Source of the DNA: DATDMG01 sp036518955
GTDB taxonomy: Bacteria; Actinomycetota; Actinomycetes; Actinomycetales; Kineosporiaceae
DNA: 15,301 bases
NCBI GenBank assembly: GCA_036518955.1
Contig: DATDMG010000364.1
Coordinates: 1 to 15,301, forward strand
Direction: 5' to 3'
Shown: positions 1 through 6,920 of the stretch, piece by piece
How the letters are laid out: each line of letters opens with the position of its first letter
Numbering within the stretch: the stretch's first letter is position 1
Made by a program: the position numbers and the translations under genes
Notes under the pieces: generated by a model
Seen by the model: only the letters and a program-made list of their open reading frames with translations
What the model was told of the DNA's origin: nothing
Databases searched by the model: none

Positions 1-441
1 CGCGGCGGGACTCGGTCGACGGCGGCGACCAGGACGCCGGCGGCGACCAGGACGCCGGCGGGCGCCGCGCCCGACCCCGGCACGGGCGCCGCATCGTCCT
101 CGACCCCGGCCCGTCGGGGGCCGGCTGTCCGGAGGTCCGACCTCCCGGGCGGTTCCTCGGCGGGGAGAACCGACCGGGGCGTCCGGGATCCGGGTTCCGG
201 CGGAGACCGGCCGGTGGCACCCGCGACGTCACCCGCCTCGGCAGCGGCGGAGCGAGCCCTGGCGGACCGTCCTGCCGACGACCCGACCACCCGGATCCTG
301 ACGCGCCTGACGCCGCTGGCGGCCCAGACACCCACCGCGGCCGGCCGCGACCCGAACGCGGCGGACCCCACCGATGGGGGTGGCCCCGGCGCGGCACCGG
401 CGTCCCCCACCTCGCCCGGAGGCGGATCGGGGCCGGGTTAG
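1..441 (+). CDS. C-terminal tail of an unidentified low-complexity protein (partial, 5' end outside window)
   Basis: The frame is open from base 1 to the TAG at 439-441, giving 146 residues with no start inside that must be used; a GTG at 214 is not needed. Nearly every codon ends in G or C in this frame, which supports coding over the other open frames. The product is almost entirely Ala, Pro, Gly, Thr, Arg and Asp, with no predicted domain, membrane segment or hydrophobic core, so it is a disordered tail. Near its start a six-residue unit, AATRTP, repeats because of an 18-bp tandem repeat. In mycobacteria and relatives the genes upstream of guaB include sigma factor SigD and its anti-sigma factor RsdA, which has a Pro/Ala-rich extracytoplasmic part; that identity is possible here by position only. 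Its stop codon overlaps the likely guaB -10 box. Confidence 0.6.
   Translation, partial: RGGTRSTAATRTPAATRTPAGAAPDPGTGAASSSTPARRGPAVRRSDLPGGSSAGRTDRGVRDPGSGGDRPVAPATSPASAAAERALADRPADDPTTRILTRLTPLAAQTPTAAGRDPNAADPTDGGGPGAAPASPTSPGGGSGPG
21..62 (+). repeat. 18-bp tandem repeat, about 2.3 copies
   Basis: The unit GGCGGCGACCAGGACGCC occurs at 21-38 and 39-56 and continues partially to about 61. It is a multiple of three and stays in frame with the partial upstream CDS, encoding repeated AATRTP. This is typical of slippage in a disordered protein tail. Confidence 0.85.
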
Positions 442-444
442 CAT
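439..444 (+). promoter_or_regulatory. Candidate -10 box of guaB, overlapping the upstream stop codon
   Basis: TAGCAT at 439-444 fits the actinobacterial TANNNT -10 pattern. Six bases later lies A451, a likely transcription start, which would give guaB a leader of about 47 nt containing a Shine-Dalgarno site. The first three bases are the TAG stop of the preceding gene. I see no clear -35 element. Confidence 0.5.
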
Positions 445-482
445 CGGGGGAACCGTCCCGCTCCGCGCTGGGCACCGTGACC

Positions 483-496
483 GGAAGGTTCCTTCC
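483..496 (+). promoter_or_regulatory. guaB ribosome binding site inside a perfect palindrome
   Basis: GGAAGG at 483-488 lies 9 bases before the GTG at 498 and is the best Shine-Dalgarno site here; it decides the guaB start over the GTG at 477. The 14 bases GGAAGGTTCCTTCC are a perfect palindrome. As RNA they could form a GGAAG/CTTCC stem with a GTTC loop that hides the Shine-Dalgarno, ending one base before the start codon. Confidence 0.55.
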
Positions 497-497
497 T

Positions 498-2012
498 GTG
501 AGTGACCCCCTCGACCCCCCGGATGCTTCCGACGCCTTCGCCCCCTTCGGGCTCACCTACGACGACGTGCTGCTGCTTCCTGGTGAGACCGACGTCAACC
601 CCAGCCGGGCCGACACCACCTCCCGGCTCTCCCGCAACATTTCGGTCCGGATCCCGCTGCTGTCCGCCGCGATGGACACGGTGACCGAGTCCCGGATGGC
701 CATCGCGATCGCCCGTCAGGGCGGCCTCGGCGTCCTGCACCGAAACCTCTCCATCGAGGACCAGGCGCAGCAGGTCGACCTGGTCAAGCGGAGCGAGGCA
801 GGGATGGTCACGCATCCGGTCACCACCACGCCCGAGGCGACGGTGGCCCAGGTCGACGAGATCTGCGGCCGATACCGCATCTCCGGGCTCCCGGTGGTGG
901 ACCCGGACGGCCGGCTCCTCGGCATCGTCACCAACCGCGACCTGCGTTTCGAGGTCGACCCGACCCGCCGCGTCGCGGACGTGATGACCCCGATGCCGTT
1001 GGTGACCGGTCAGGTGGGGATCTCCCCCGACGAGGCGATGTCGCTGCTCGCGCGGCACAAGGTGGAGAAGCTCCCGCTGGTGGACGACGCCGGGCGGCTG
1101 CGTGGGCTCATCACCGTCAAGGACTTCACCAAGAGCGAGCAGTACCCCGACGCCACCAAGGACTCCTCCGGCCGCCTGCGGGTGGGCGCCGCCATCGGCT
1201 TCTTCGACGACGCCTGGAAGCGGGCGATGGCGCTCGTCGAGGCGGGCGTCGACGTGCTGTTCGTCGACACCGCGAACGGGCATGCCCGCGGTGTGCTGGA
1301 GATGGTCGCCCGGCTCAAGGCCGAACCCCAGGTGGCGCACGTCGACGTGATCGGCGGCAACATCGCCACCCGCGCCGGGGCCCAGGCGCTGATCGATGCC
1401 GGTGCGGACGGCGTCAAGGTGGGCGTCGGCCCTGGCTCGATCTGCACGACGCGCGTGGTGGCCGGTGTCGGGGTGCCGCAGATCACGGCCATCCACGAGG
1501 CGGCCAAGGCGGCCGGGCCGGCGGGCATTCCGGTGATCGGGGACGGCGGACTGCAGTACTCCGGCGACATCGCCAAGGCCCTGGTCGCCGGCGCGGACGT
1601 CGTCATGCTCGGCTCCCTGCTGGCCGGCTGCGAGGAGAGCCCGGGGGAGCTCGTCCTGGTCAACGGCAAGCAGTACAAGAGCTACCGCGGGATGGGCTCC
1701 CTGGGCGCGGCGCAGTCGCGCGGCCGGGGCCGTTCCTACTCCAAGGACCGGTACTTCCAGGGCGACGTCTCGGACGAGAACTTCGTCCCGGAGGGAATCG
1801 AGGGCATGGTGCCGTTCCGGGGTCCCCTCGGCGCGGTGGCGTACCAGCTGGTGGGGGGCCTGCGGCAGTCGATGTTCTACGTGGGCGCGCACGGGGTTCC
1901 GGAGCTCAAGCGCAAGGGCCGGTTCGTGCGGATCACCGCTGCCGGCCTCAAGGAGAGCCATCCGCACGACGTCCAGATCACTGTCGAGGCGCCGAACTAC
2001 ACCGCTCGTTGA
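498..2012 (+). CDS. guaB: IMP dehydrogenase GuaB
   Basis: The product oxidises IMP to XMP with NAD+, the committed step of guanine nucleotide synthesis, in the cytosol. It is 504 residues long, as usual for the family. The TIM barrel begins with GLTYDDVLLLPGET. It is interrupted by two CBS domains at about residues 98-212, including THPVTTTPEATV and DVMTPMPLV. The catalytic loop GPGSICTTR carries Cys316. The active-site flap contains RGMGSLGA and the Arg418-Tyr419 pair (KDRYFQ) that activates water in this family. The GTG at 498 is chosen because GGAAGG lies 9 bases before it; a GTG at 477 would add seven residues without a good ribosome site. guaB3 follows after 71 bp with its own likely promoter. 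The flap has a few more residues than in E. coli GuaB. All key residues are present. Confidence 0.97.
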   Translation: MSDPLDPPDASDAFAPFGLTYDDVLLLPGETDVNPSRADTTSRLSRNISVRIPLLSAAMDTVTESRMAIAIARQGGLGVLHRNLSIEDQAQQVDLVKRSEAGMVTHPVTTTPEATVAQVDEICGRYRISGLPVVDPDGRLLGIVTNRDLRFEVDPTRRVADVMTPMPLVTGQVGISPDEAMSLLARHKVEKLPLVDDAGRLRGLITVKDFTKSEQYPDATKDSSGRLRVGAAIGFFDDAWKRAMALVEAGVDVLFVDTANGHARGVLEMVARLKAEPQVAHVDVIGGNIATRAGAQALIDAGADGVKVGVGPGSICTTRVVAGVGVPQITAIHEAAKAAGPAGIPVIGDGGLQYSGDIAKALVAGADVVMLGSLLAGCEESPGELVLVNGKQYKSYRGMGSLGAAQSRGRGRSYSKDRYFQGDVSDENFVPEGIEGMVPFRGPLGAVAYQLVGGLRQSMFYVGAHGVPELKRKGRFVRITAAGLKESHPHDVQITVEAPNYTAR

Positions 2013-2071
2013 GCCGCCACCGCCTGGAGCGTCCGGATCCACGTCGGCTGAGGCCCCGGCCCGCAGCCCGG

Positions 2072-2077
2072 TAGCCT
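2072..2077 (+). promoter_or_regulatory. Candidate -10 box of guaB3 (leaderless)
   Basis: TAGCCT at 2072-2077 is followed by exactly six bases and then the GTG start at 2084. There is no Shine-Dalgarno sequence between guaB and this start, which fits a leaderless transcript beginning at the start codon. Confidence 0.55.
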
Positions 2078-2083
2078 TGACCG

Positions 2084-3205
2084 GTGAACGAGACCGAGAT
2101 CGGCCGGGGCAAGCGCGGCCGGCGCGCCTACACCTTCGACGACGTCGCGATCGTGCCGAGCCGGCGCACGCGCGACCCGGAGGAAGTGAGCACCGCCTGG
2201 CAGATCGACGCCTACCGGTTCGAGCTCCCCGTCGTCGCGGCGCCGATGGACTCGGTGATCTCGCCCGCGCAGGCGGTCGCGCTCGGGCAGCTGGGCGGCG
2301 TCGGCGTCCTCGACCTCGAGGGGTTGTGGACGCGTTACGAGGACCCGGAGCCGCTCCTCGCCGAGATCGCGGCCCTCGACCCGCGCGCCGCGACCCGCCG
2401 GATGCAGCAGATCTACAGCACCGACATCGTGCCCGATCTGATCACGGAGCGGGTGAAGGAGATCCGCAACGCGGGGGTCACCGTCGCCGGGGCCCTCACC
2501 CCGCAGCGCACCCAGCAGTTCTGGAAGAACGTGGTGGACGCCGGCGTCGACCTGTTCGTGATCCGGGGCACGACGGTCTCCGCCGAGCACGTCTCGGGGC
2601 GCGCCGAGCCGCTGAACCTCAAGCGCTTCATCTACGAGCTGGACGTCCCGGTGATCGTCGGCGGTTGCGCGACCTACACGGCCGCGCTGCACCTGATGCG
2701 GACCGGGGCGGCCGGCGTCCTCGTCGGGTTCGGCGGCGGCGCCACCCACACCACCCGGACGACGCTGGGGATCCACGCACCGATGGCCACCGCGATCGCG
2801 GACGTCGCGGCGGCCCGGCGTGACTACATGGACGAGTCCGGTGGCCGGTACGTGCACGTGATCGCGGACGGCGGGATGGGCCGGTCGGGTGAGATCGTCA
2901 AGGCGATCGCGTGCGGTGCGGACGCCGTCATGCTGGGTGCAGCGCTGGCCCGCTCCGTCGAGGCCCCCGGCCGCGGCTACCACTGGGGACCGGAGGCGCA
3001 CCACCTGAGCGTCCCGCGCGGCGAGCGGGTGCACGTGGGTACGGTGGGCACGCTCGAGGAGATCCTGCTCGGCCCGGGCCGGTCCGCCGACGGCACCACG
3101 AACCTGATGGGCGCGCTGCGCCGGGCCATGGCGACGACCGGGTACTCCGACCTCAAGGAGTTCCAACGGGTGGAGGTCGTGGTTTCTCCGTACCGCCCGA
3201 GCTGA
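2084..3205 (+). CDS. guaB3: GuaB3 family IMP dehydrogenase-like protein
   Basis: This 373-residue protein has the IMPDH/GMP reductase TIM-barrel fold without CBS domains. It begins with AYTFDDVAIVPSRRT and has PVVAAPMDSV, IADGGMGRSGEIVKAI and GADAVMLGAAL, all typical of the actinobacterial GuaB3 family found next to guaB. At the place of the IMPDH catalytic loop (GPGSxCTTR) it reads GGGATHTTR, so His222 stands where the catalytic Cys should be. A Cys occurs earlier, in VIVGGCATY. The exact reaction is therefore uncertain; GMP reductase-like activity has been proposed for some GuaB3 proteins, but the missing Cys argues against simply transferring it. It lies 71 bp after guaB, is likely leaderless, and its start fits family length. 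Confidence 0.9.
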   Translation: MNETEIGRGKRGRRAYTFDDVAIVPSRRTRDPEEVSTAWQIDAYRFELPVVAAPMDSVISPAQAVALGQLGGVGVLDLEGLWTRYEDPEPLLAEIAALDPRAATRRMQQIYSTDIVPDLITERVKEIRNAGVTVAGALTPQRTQQFWKNVVDAGVDLFVIRGTTVSAEHVSGRAEPLNLKRFIYELDVPVIVGGCATYTAALHLMRTGAAGVLVGFGGGATHTTRTTLGIHAPMATAIADVAAARRDYMDESGGRYVHVIADGGMGRSGEIVKAIACGADAVMLGAALARSVEAPGRGYHWGPEAHHLSVPRGERVHVGTVGTLEEILLGPGRSADGTTNLMGALRRAMATTGYSDLKEFQRVEVVVSPYRPS

Positions 3206-3258
3206 CCTCGGCTCGCCGATGCTCGCTGGGTGGAGGGGTGGTCCGGGAGGTCGGGTCG

Positions 3259-3264
3259 TAGGCT
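3259..3264 (+). promoter_or_regulatory. Candidate -10 box upstream of glpD
   Basis: TAGGCT at 3259-3264 is followed by seven bases and a GTG at 3272 that is in frame with glpD. The transcript could start near 3272. That gives either a leader of about 132 nt before the ATG at 3404 or, if GTG 3272 is used, a leaderless message with 44 extra residues. Confidence 0.4.
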
Positions 3265-3318
3265 GTGGGCCGTGTCGCGTCCTGCGGGCGGGTCGGACGG
3301 CGCAGTGGACCGGGGACT

Positions 3319-3346
3319 GGTTCGAGCGGGAGAACCGCACGTGCGG
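3319..3346 (+). promoter_or_regulatory. Overlapping hairpin and 12-bp palindrome in the glpD leader
   Basis: CCGCACGTGCGG at 3335-3346 is a perfect 12-bp palindrome. GGTTC at 3319-3323 can pair with GAACC at 3332-3336, and the two structures share bases 3335-3336, so they cannot form together. A purine-rich run follows at 3347-3369. It could be an operator or leader structure; no regulator can be named. Confidence 0.35.
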
Positions 3347-3403
3347 AGGGAAAGGGGGAAGGGGAAACCGGGCCGTCATCGGCGCGGGCGCCCCGGACTA
3401 CCC

Positions 3404-5158
3404 ATGACGACGGGTGCAACGCTTCCGACGGGCGGTGGCCCGGGTCAGGGCCGGGGCGGGCGCCTCGGGCCGGCCGAGCGGGAGGCCGCGATCGTGGCCA
3501 TGGCGAGCCAGACGTTCGACGTGGTGGTGGTCGGTGGCGGGGTGGTCGGTGCGGGTGCCGCGTTGGACGCCGCCACCCGAGGCCTGTCGGTCGCCCTGCT
3601 GGAGGCACGGGACTGGGCCAGCGGGACGTCGTCCCGGTCCAGCAAGCTGATCCACGGCGGGTTGCGCTACCTGGAGATGCTGGACTTCGCCCTGGTGCTG
3701 GAGGCTCTCCGCGAGCGGGGCCTGATCCTCACCCGGTTGGCGCCGCACCTGACCCGGCCGGTCAAGTTCCTCTACCCGCTGCAGCACCGCGCCTGGGAAC
3801 GGCCGTACGTCGCGACCGGCATCACCCTGTACGACATGATGGCCCGCACCGGCGGCCACGGCGCCGGCCTGCCGCTGCACCGGCATCTGAGCCATCGGCG
3901 GGCCCTGCGGGAGGCGCCGAGCCTGCGCAAGGATGCCCTGGTGGGCGCCGTCCAGTACTACGACGCCCAGTTGGACGACGCCCGGCACACCATGAACATC
4001 GTCCGGACCGCCGCGCACTACGGCGCCCAGGTGGCCAACCGCGCTCGCGTGATCGGATTCCTCCGGGAGGGGGAGCGCGTCGTCGGGGTCCGGGTGCGCG
4101 ACCAGGAAGCGGGTGCGGACTTCGAGGTCCACGCCCAACAGGTCATCAACGCGACCGGGGTCTGGACCGATGAGACCCAGGCGATGGTCGGCGAGCGCGG
4201 CCAGTTCAAGGTCCGCGCGTCCAAGGGGATCCACCTCGTCGTTCCGAAGGACCGGATCCAGTCGACCACCGGCCTGATCCTTCGGACCGAGAAGTCCGTG
4301 CTCTTCGTCATCCCGTGGGGCCGGCACTGGATCATCGGCACCACGGACACCGACTGGCACCTCGACAAGGCCCACCCCGCGGCGTCCGCCACGGACATCG
4401 ACTACGTCCTGGAGCACCTCAACTCGGTGCTGGCGACCCCGCTGACCCGGGAGGACGTCGAGGGCGTCTACGCCGGGCTCCGCCCGTTGCTGTCGGGCGA
4501 GAGCGACTCGACGTCCAAACTCTCCCGGGAGCACGTGGTGGCGCACCCGGTGCCCGGGCTCGTGGTGGTGGCCGGCGGCAAGTACACGACGTACCGGGTG
4601 ATGGCCAAGGACGCCGTCGACGAGGCCGCCCGGGCGCTGGACTTCCGGGTGGCCCCCTGCTGCACCGACGAGGTACCGCTGCTCGGTGCCGAGGGTTTCC
4701 GCGCCGCCTGGAACGCGCGAGCGCGGATCGCCGCCCGCGCCGGCCTGCACGTGGCCCGGATCGAGCACCTGCTCGGCCGGTACGGCTCGCTCGCCGACGA
4801 CGTGCTGAACCTGTGCCAGGCCGATCCCGCCCTGGCGCAACCGTTGCCGGGTGCGGACGACTACCTGTCCGCGGAGGTGGTGTACGCGGCGTCGCACGAA
4901 GGGGCTCGCCACCTGGACGACGTGCTGGCGCGGCGCAGCCGGATCGCGATCGAGACCTGGGACCGCGGCGTGAGCACCGCCCCCGTGGCGGCACGGCTGA
5001 TGGCGGGCGTGCTCGGCTGGTCCGCGGACCAGACCAAGCGTGAGGTGCAGCACTATCTGGCCAGGGTGGAGGCCGAGCGGGTCTCGCAGCGCCAGCCGGA
5101 CGACGAGTCGGCGGACGCCGCCCGGGTCGGAGCCCCGGAGATCGTCCCTCTGCGCTGA
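3404..5158 (+). CDS. glpD: Glycerol-3-phosphate dehydrogenase, aerobic FAD type
   Basis: The enzyme oxidises sn-glycerol 3-phosphate to dihydroxyacetone phosphate and passes electrons through FAD to membrane quinone. From ATG 3404 it has 584 residues, close to mycobacterial GlpD2. The FAD dinucleotide-binding motif VVVVGGGVVGAG spans residues 40-51 and is followed by ASGTSSRSSKLIHGGLRYLE, a family hallmark. IIGTTDTDW, YAGLRPLLSGESD and AGGKYTTYRVMA belong to the FAD/substrate domain. Roughly residues 410-545 form the C-terminal domain. The ATG is chosen because its N-terminus (through LGPAERE, then FDVVVVGGG) matches the known layout in relatives. The frame stays open upstream to a GTG at 3272 with a -10 box, which would add 44 Arg/Gly-rich residues. 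The gene converges with the 5225-6214 gene. Confidence 0.95.
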   Translation: MTTGATLPTGGGPGQGRGGRLGPAEREAAIVAMASQTFDVVVVGGGVVGAGAALDAATRGLSVALLEARDWASGTSSRSSKLIHGGLRYLEMLDFALVLEALRERGLILTRLAPHLTRPVKFLYPLQHRAWERPYVATGITLYDMMARTGGHGAGLPLHRHLSHRRALREAPSLRKDALVGAVQYYDAQLDDARHTMNIVRTAAHYGAQVANRARVIGFLREGERVVGVRVRDQEAGADFEVHAQQVINATGVWTDETQAMVGERGQFKVRASKGIHLVVPKDRIQSTTGLILRTEKSVLFVIPWGRHWIIGTTDTDWHLDKAHPAASATDIDYVLEHLNSVLATPLTREDVEGVYAGLRPLLSGESDSTSKLSREHVVAHPVPGLVVVAGGKYTTYRVMAKDAVDEAARALDFRVAPCCTDEVPLLGAEGFRAAWNARARIAARAGLHVARIEHLLGRYGSLADDVLNLCQADPALAQPLPGADDYLSAEVVYAASHEGARHLDDVLARRSRIAIETWDRGVSTAPVAARLMAGVLGWSADQTKREVQHYLARVEAERVSQRQPDDESADAARVGAPEIVPLR

Positions 5159-5170
5159 CCCGGCCAGCTG

Positions 5171-5196
5171 TGATCACGTACCACTGCCGTGGTCAC
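5171..5196. terminator. Weak hairpin between convergent genes
   Basis: ACCAC at 5180-5184 pairs with GTGGT at 5189-5193 around a TGCC loop. Nearby, TGATCACG appears at 5171-5178 and again at 5222-5229. There is no T-run. It is the only candidate terminator in the 66 bp between the convergent ends of glpD and the minus-strand gene, and it is weak. Confidence 0.25.
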
Positions 5197-5224
5197 GGAC
5201 GGCAGGGGAGCGCGCCGCGCATGA

Positions 5225-6214
5225 TCACGGGTCGAGGCCGCCGCGCAGGAGGCCCTCGACCACCGCTGCGAACCGTCCCTGGATGCGCACCAGCATGCCG
5301 GAGTCGTCGTCGAGCCGGGTGAGCTGCTCCAACGGCCCGCCCTCGGGAGGGCGCCAGAACAGGTGCGGGCTGATCGCGCCGGTCCCCTCGTCGAAGCCCG
5401 CGACGGTGAACTGCAGCATCCCGTGGATCACCCCGAGCAGGGAGGCGTCGGTGGGCCGGTGGAACGCGAGTTGGTGCCGGTTGGGCACGGCGACCAGCAG
5501 CCCGCAGGGGGTCGACGCGTCGCCGTAGCAGCGACGCAGCACGTCGTCCATGGTGAGGAGCCGGCTGGCCGTGTGCACCGACTCCCCCAGCAGCACGGTG
5601 AACCGGCCGGCCTGCGGCGTTCTGAGGTGGTGCAGGGTGCCGAACGGCTCGGTCAGCAGGTGCTCCACGCCGGCCGCCCGCAGCGCTCCCGCGCCGGCTC
5701 GCTCCACTTCGGCGTCGGTGAGGTACGCGATCGCGGCCGGGGTGTCGTGGGCGAGCAGTTCGACGAGGTCGCCGCCGAGGGGCCGGCGGTAGCCGAACAG
5801 GTCCAGGCTGGGGAGCGACGACTCGCTGCAGACCCGGACGACGGCGTGGTCGAGAAGCTCGGTCGTGGGCAGGTCCGCAGGGCTGGGCTGCTCCCGGAGC
5901 CCGATCATCCGGGCGGCGTGCCCGCGGACGGCGCGTCGCCACGCCCGCTCCCCGCCCCGGGTGTCGTGGCAGGCGACGAAGAGGTTCCGGAAGCCGAACA
6001 GGTGCCCGTCGGCCGCCTCCAGGTGGGTGCGGTGGATCTGCGTCTCGACGCCGAGCTCGGCGAACGCGGTGCGGGTGAGGGACCGCAGGCGTGCGGCGTC
6101 GTCCACGCTCAGGAACGGGAAGTCAGGGTCGGGCGGCGCGGGGAGCCGACGGCCGCGGCCGATCCGGCGGCGGCCTGGCTCGCGGCGAGGGTCGCCCCGC
6201 CGGAACACGGACAT
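5225..6214 (-). CDS. Conserved protein with DUF1444-like C-terminal part, function unknown
   Basis: This is a 329-residue soluble protein with a basic, Arg/Gly/Pro-rich first 25 residues and no signal peptide or membrane segment. From residue 239 the stretch LLVAVPNRHQLAF, then a helix with HGMLQF, then ISPHLFWRPPEG, resembles the end of the DUF1444 (YtpQ-like) proteins, where a strand ending in VAVP is followed by a helix and a second strand. I made that comparison from memory, so it is tentative. The first half has no motif I recognise. The ATG at 6214 is supported by TAGCCT six bases upstream, which suggests a leaderless transcript. The gene is alone on its strand, convergent with glpD and divergent from the small ORF at 6347. 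I do not assign a function. Confidence 0.75.
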   Translation of the reverse strand: MSVFRRGDPRREPGRRRIGRGRRLPAPPDPDFPFLSVDDAARLRSLTRTAFAELGVETQIHRTHLEAADGHLFGFRNLFVACHDTRGGERAWRRAVRGHAARMIGLREQPSPADLPTTELLDHAVVRVCSESSLPSLDLFGYRRPLGGDLVELLAHDTPAAIAYLTDAEVERAGAGALRAAGVEHLLTEPFGTLHHLRTPQAGRFTVLLGESVHTASRLLTMDDVLRRCYGDASTPCGLLVAVPNRHQLAFHRPTDASLLGVIHGMLQFTVAGFDEGTGAISPHLFWRPPEGGPLEQLTRLDDDSGMLVRIQGRFAAVVEGLLRGGLDP

Positions 6215-6220
6215 GCCAAC

Positions 6221-6226
6221 AGGCTA
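6221..6226 (-). promoter_or_regulatory. Candidate -10 box of the 5225-6214 gene (leaderless)
   Basis: On the minus strand the sequence reads TAGCCT (6226 to 6221), six bases, then ATG at 6214. No Shine-Dalgarno site is present, so transcription probably starts at the start codon. Confidence 0.55.
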
Positions 6227-6309
6227 ACCAGGACCGTCCGCGAGTGGGCCGTTCGGCGGAATCGGGCGATGCGGTCCCGCCCCCGGCCGGAGCCGTCGCG
6301 CACAATCTG

Positions 6310-6343
6310 ACTACGTAGTGTATCTGTAACTCACGTTCAGTTA
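6310..6343 (+). promoter_or_regulatory. AT-rich promoter region with two small palindromes
   Basis: This is one of the few AT-richer stretches in the window. ACTACGTAGT at 6310-6319 is a perfect 10-bp palindrome. TAACT at 6327-6331 and AGTTA at 6339-6343 form an inverted repeat with a 7-base spacer. TAGTGT at 6316-6321 could be the -10, placing the start at about A6328 and the small ORF 19 nt downstream. The palindromes flank or overlap the -10 and start, where a repressor or activator could bind. Confidence 0.45.
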
Positions 6344-6346
6344 TGA

Positions 6347-6475
6347 ATGGTGGCGTGTCGCCACGGCGACGAGCTGCTGGGAGCGGCGCCACTCGTCGAG
6401 GTGCTCAAGGAGGGCGGCGCAGGCACCGAGAAGCGAGAAACCGGACATCACGAGCGAGCGCAGGGACTGACATGA
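6347..6475 (+). CDS. Small ORF of 42 residues, translationally coupled to the zinc-ribbon gene
   Basis: ATG 6347 opens a frame of 42 codons that ends at TGA 6473-6475, overlapping the ATG of the next gene as ATGA. About three quarters of its codons end in G or C, and its composition (middle segment LLGAAPLVEVLKEGG, then polar and charged to the end) looks more like a protein than the Arg-rich reading of the neighbouring frame. It has one Cys and no recognisable domain. It starts just after the AT-rich promoter. GTG at 6350 is an alternative start. It may be a real small protein or a leader ORF that sets translation of the downstream gene. I know no family for it. Confidence 0.45.
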   Translation: MVACRHGDELLGAAPLVEVLKEGGAGTEKRETGHHERAQGLT

Positions 6476-6840
6476 CGATCATCAAGGCGACGTGCCCGCA
6501 CTGCGGCGACGTGGAGCTCTCCCGCGATCAGGTCAGGCTCGTCGTCCATCCGCTCGCGGACCGGTCGTTCTACGGGTTCACCTGCACGGTCTGTGGTGAC
6601 GCGATCCGCAAGCCGGCGGGTGACGAGGTGGTTCGCCTGCTCACCATGGGCGGCGTCGTGGCCGAGCGGATCATCGTGCCGGCCGAGGCCCTCGAGCGGC
6701 ACCCCGGCCCGGCCATCACCGCGGACGACGTCCTCGACTTCCGGGCCTGGCTGACCGGGGCGACCTCCATCGCCGAGGCGGCCGGAGCGGGACTGTTCCG
6801 CCGGCTCGACGGCACCAGTTCGACGTCGTCCCAGGCCTGA
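6472..6840 (+). CDS. Conserved actinobacterial zinc-ribbon protein
   Basis: The 122-residue product has a zinc ribbon made of CPHC (Cys8, Cys11) and CTVC (Cys38, Cys41), followed by a conserved helical part (VVRLLTMGGV, then DDVLDFRAWL). Proteins of this plan, about 110-130 residues with the ribbon at the N-terminus and a LDF-containing C-terminal half, are common hypothetical proteins in actinobacteria. The role is unknown, and the ribbon alone does not show DNA binding. The start at 6472 is supported by AGGGA at 6462-6466 and by ATGA overlap with the upstream 42-codon ORF, so translation is probably coupled. The frame is also open back to an ATG at 6343, but that extension is Arg-rich and implausible. 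The last residues are a Ser/Thr-rich tail. Confidence 0.8.
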   Translation: MTIIKATCPHCGDVELSRDQVRLVVHPLADRSFYGFTCTVCGDAIRKPAGDEVVRLLTMGGVVAERIIVPAEALERHPGPAITADDVLDFRAWLTGATSIAEAAGAGLFRRLDGTSSTSSQA

Positions 6841-6886
6841 GCGTGTGCTGGCTCCGGCTGCCGGCCCGGGGAGCGTCGGCAAGAAG

Positions 6887-6900
6887 TTACCAGCGGGTAG
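6887..6900. promoter_or_regulatory. Operator-like imperfect palindrome upstream of gabD2
   Basis: TTACC at 6887-6891 and GGTAG at 6896-6900 are separated by AGCG, an inverted repeat with one mismatch. It lies next to where the -35 of the gabD2 promoter would be. Sites of this TTACC-GGTAA type are compatible with TetR-family regulators, but the repeat is short. Confidence 0.25.
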
Positions 6901-6920
6901 TCAACGGACCGGCGGACACC

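Noticed and set aside
214..441. A separate 75-residue gene starting at GTG 214
   Set aside because: The same frame is open back to base 1 with the same codon bias and has no start signal at 214, so it is the tail of a longer gene.
438..2042. Long open frames opposite guaB, glpD, gabD2 and guaA
   Set aside because: They lie antisense to strongly identified genes, have low-complexity Arg/Gly/Ala/His-rich translations and match no family. Long antisense frames are common at this GC content.
3319..3369. Resemblance of the glpD leader (GAACCGCACGTGCGG plus purine run) to a group II intron domain fragment
   Set aside because: Only a short palindrome and a purine run are shared. No catalytic domain V, reverse transcriptase or second intron end is present.
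6327..6339. BldD-like site TAACTCACGTTCA upstream of the small ORF
   Set aside because: The left half fits TNACNC, but the right half misses two of four fixed positions; one half-site is too weak to claim.
6343..6471. N-terminal extension of the zinc-ribbon protein from ATG 6343
   Set aside because: The extension is Arg-rich with poor coding bias, while the other frame in the same stretch looks coding and the ATG at 6472 fits family length.
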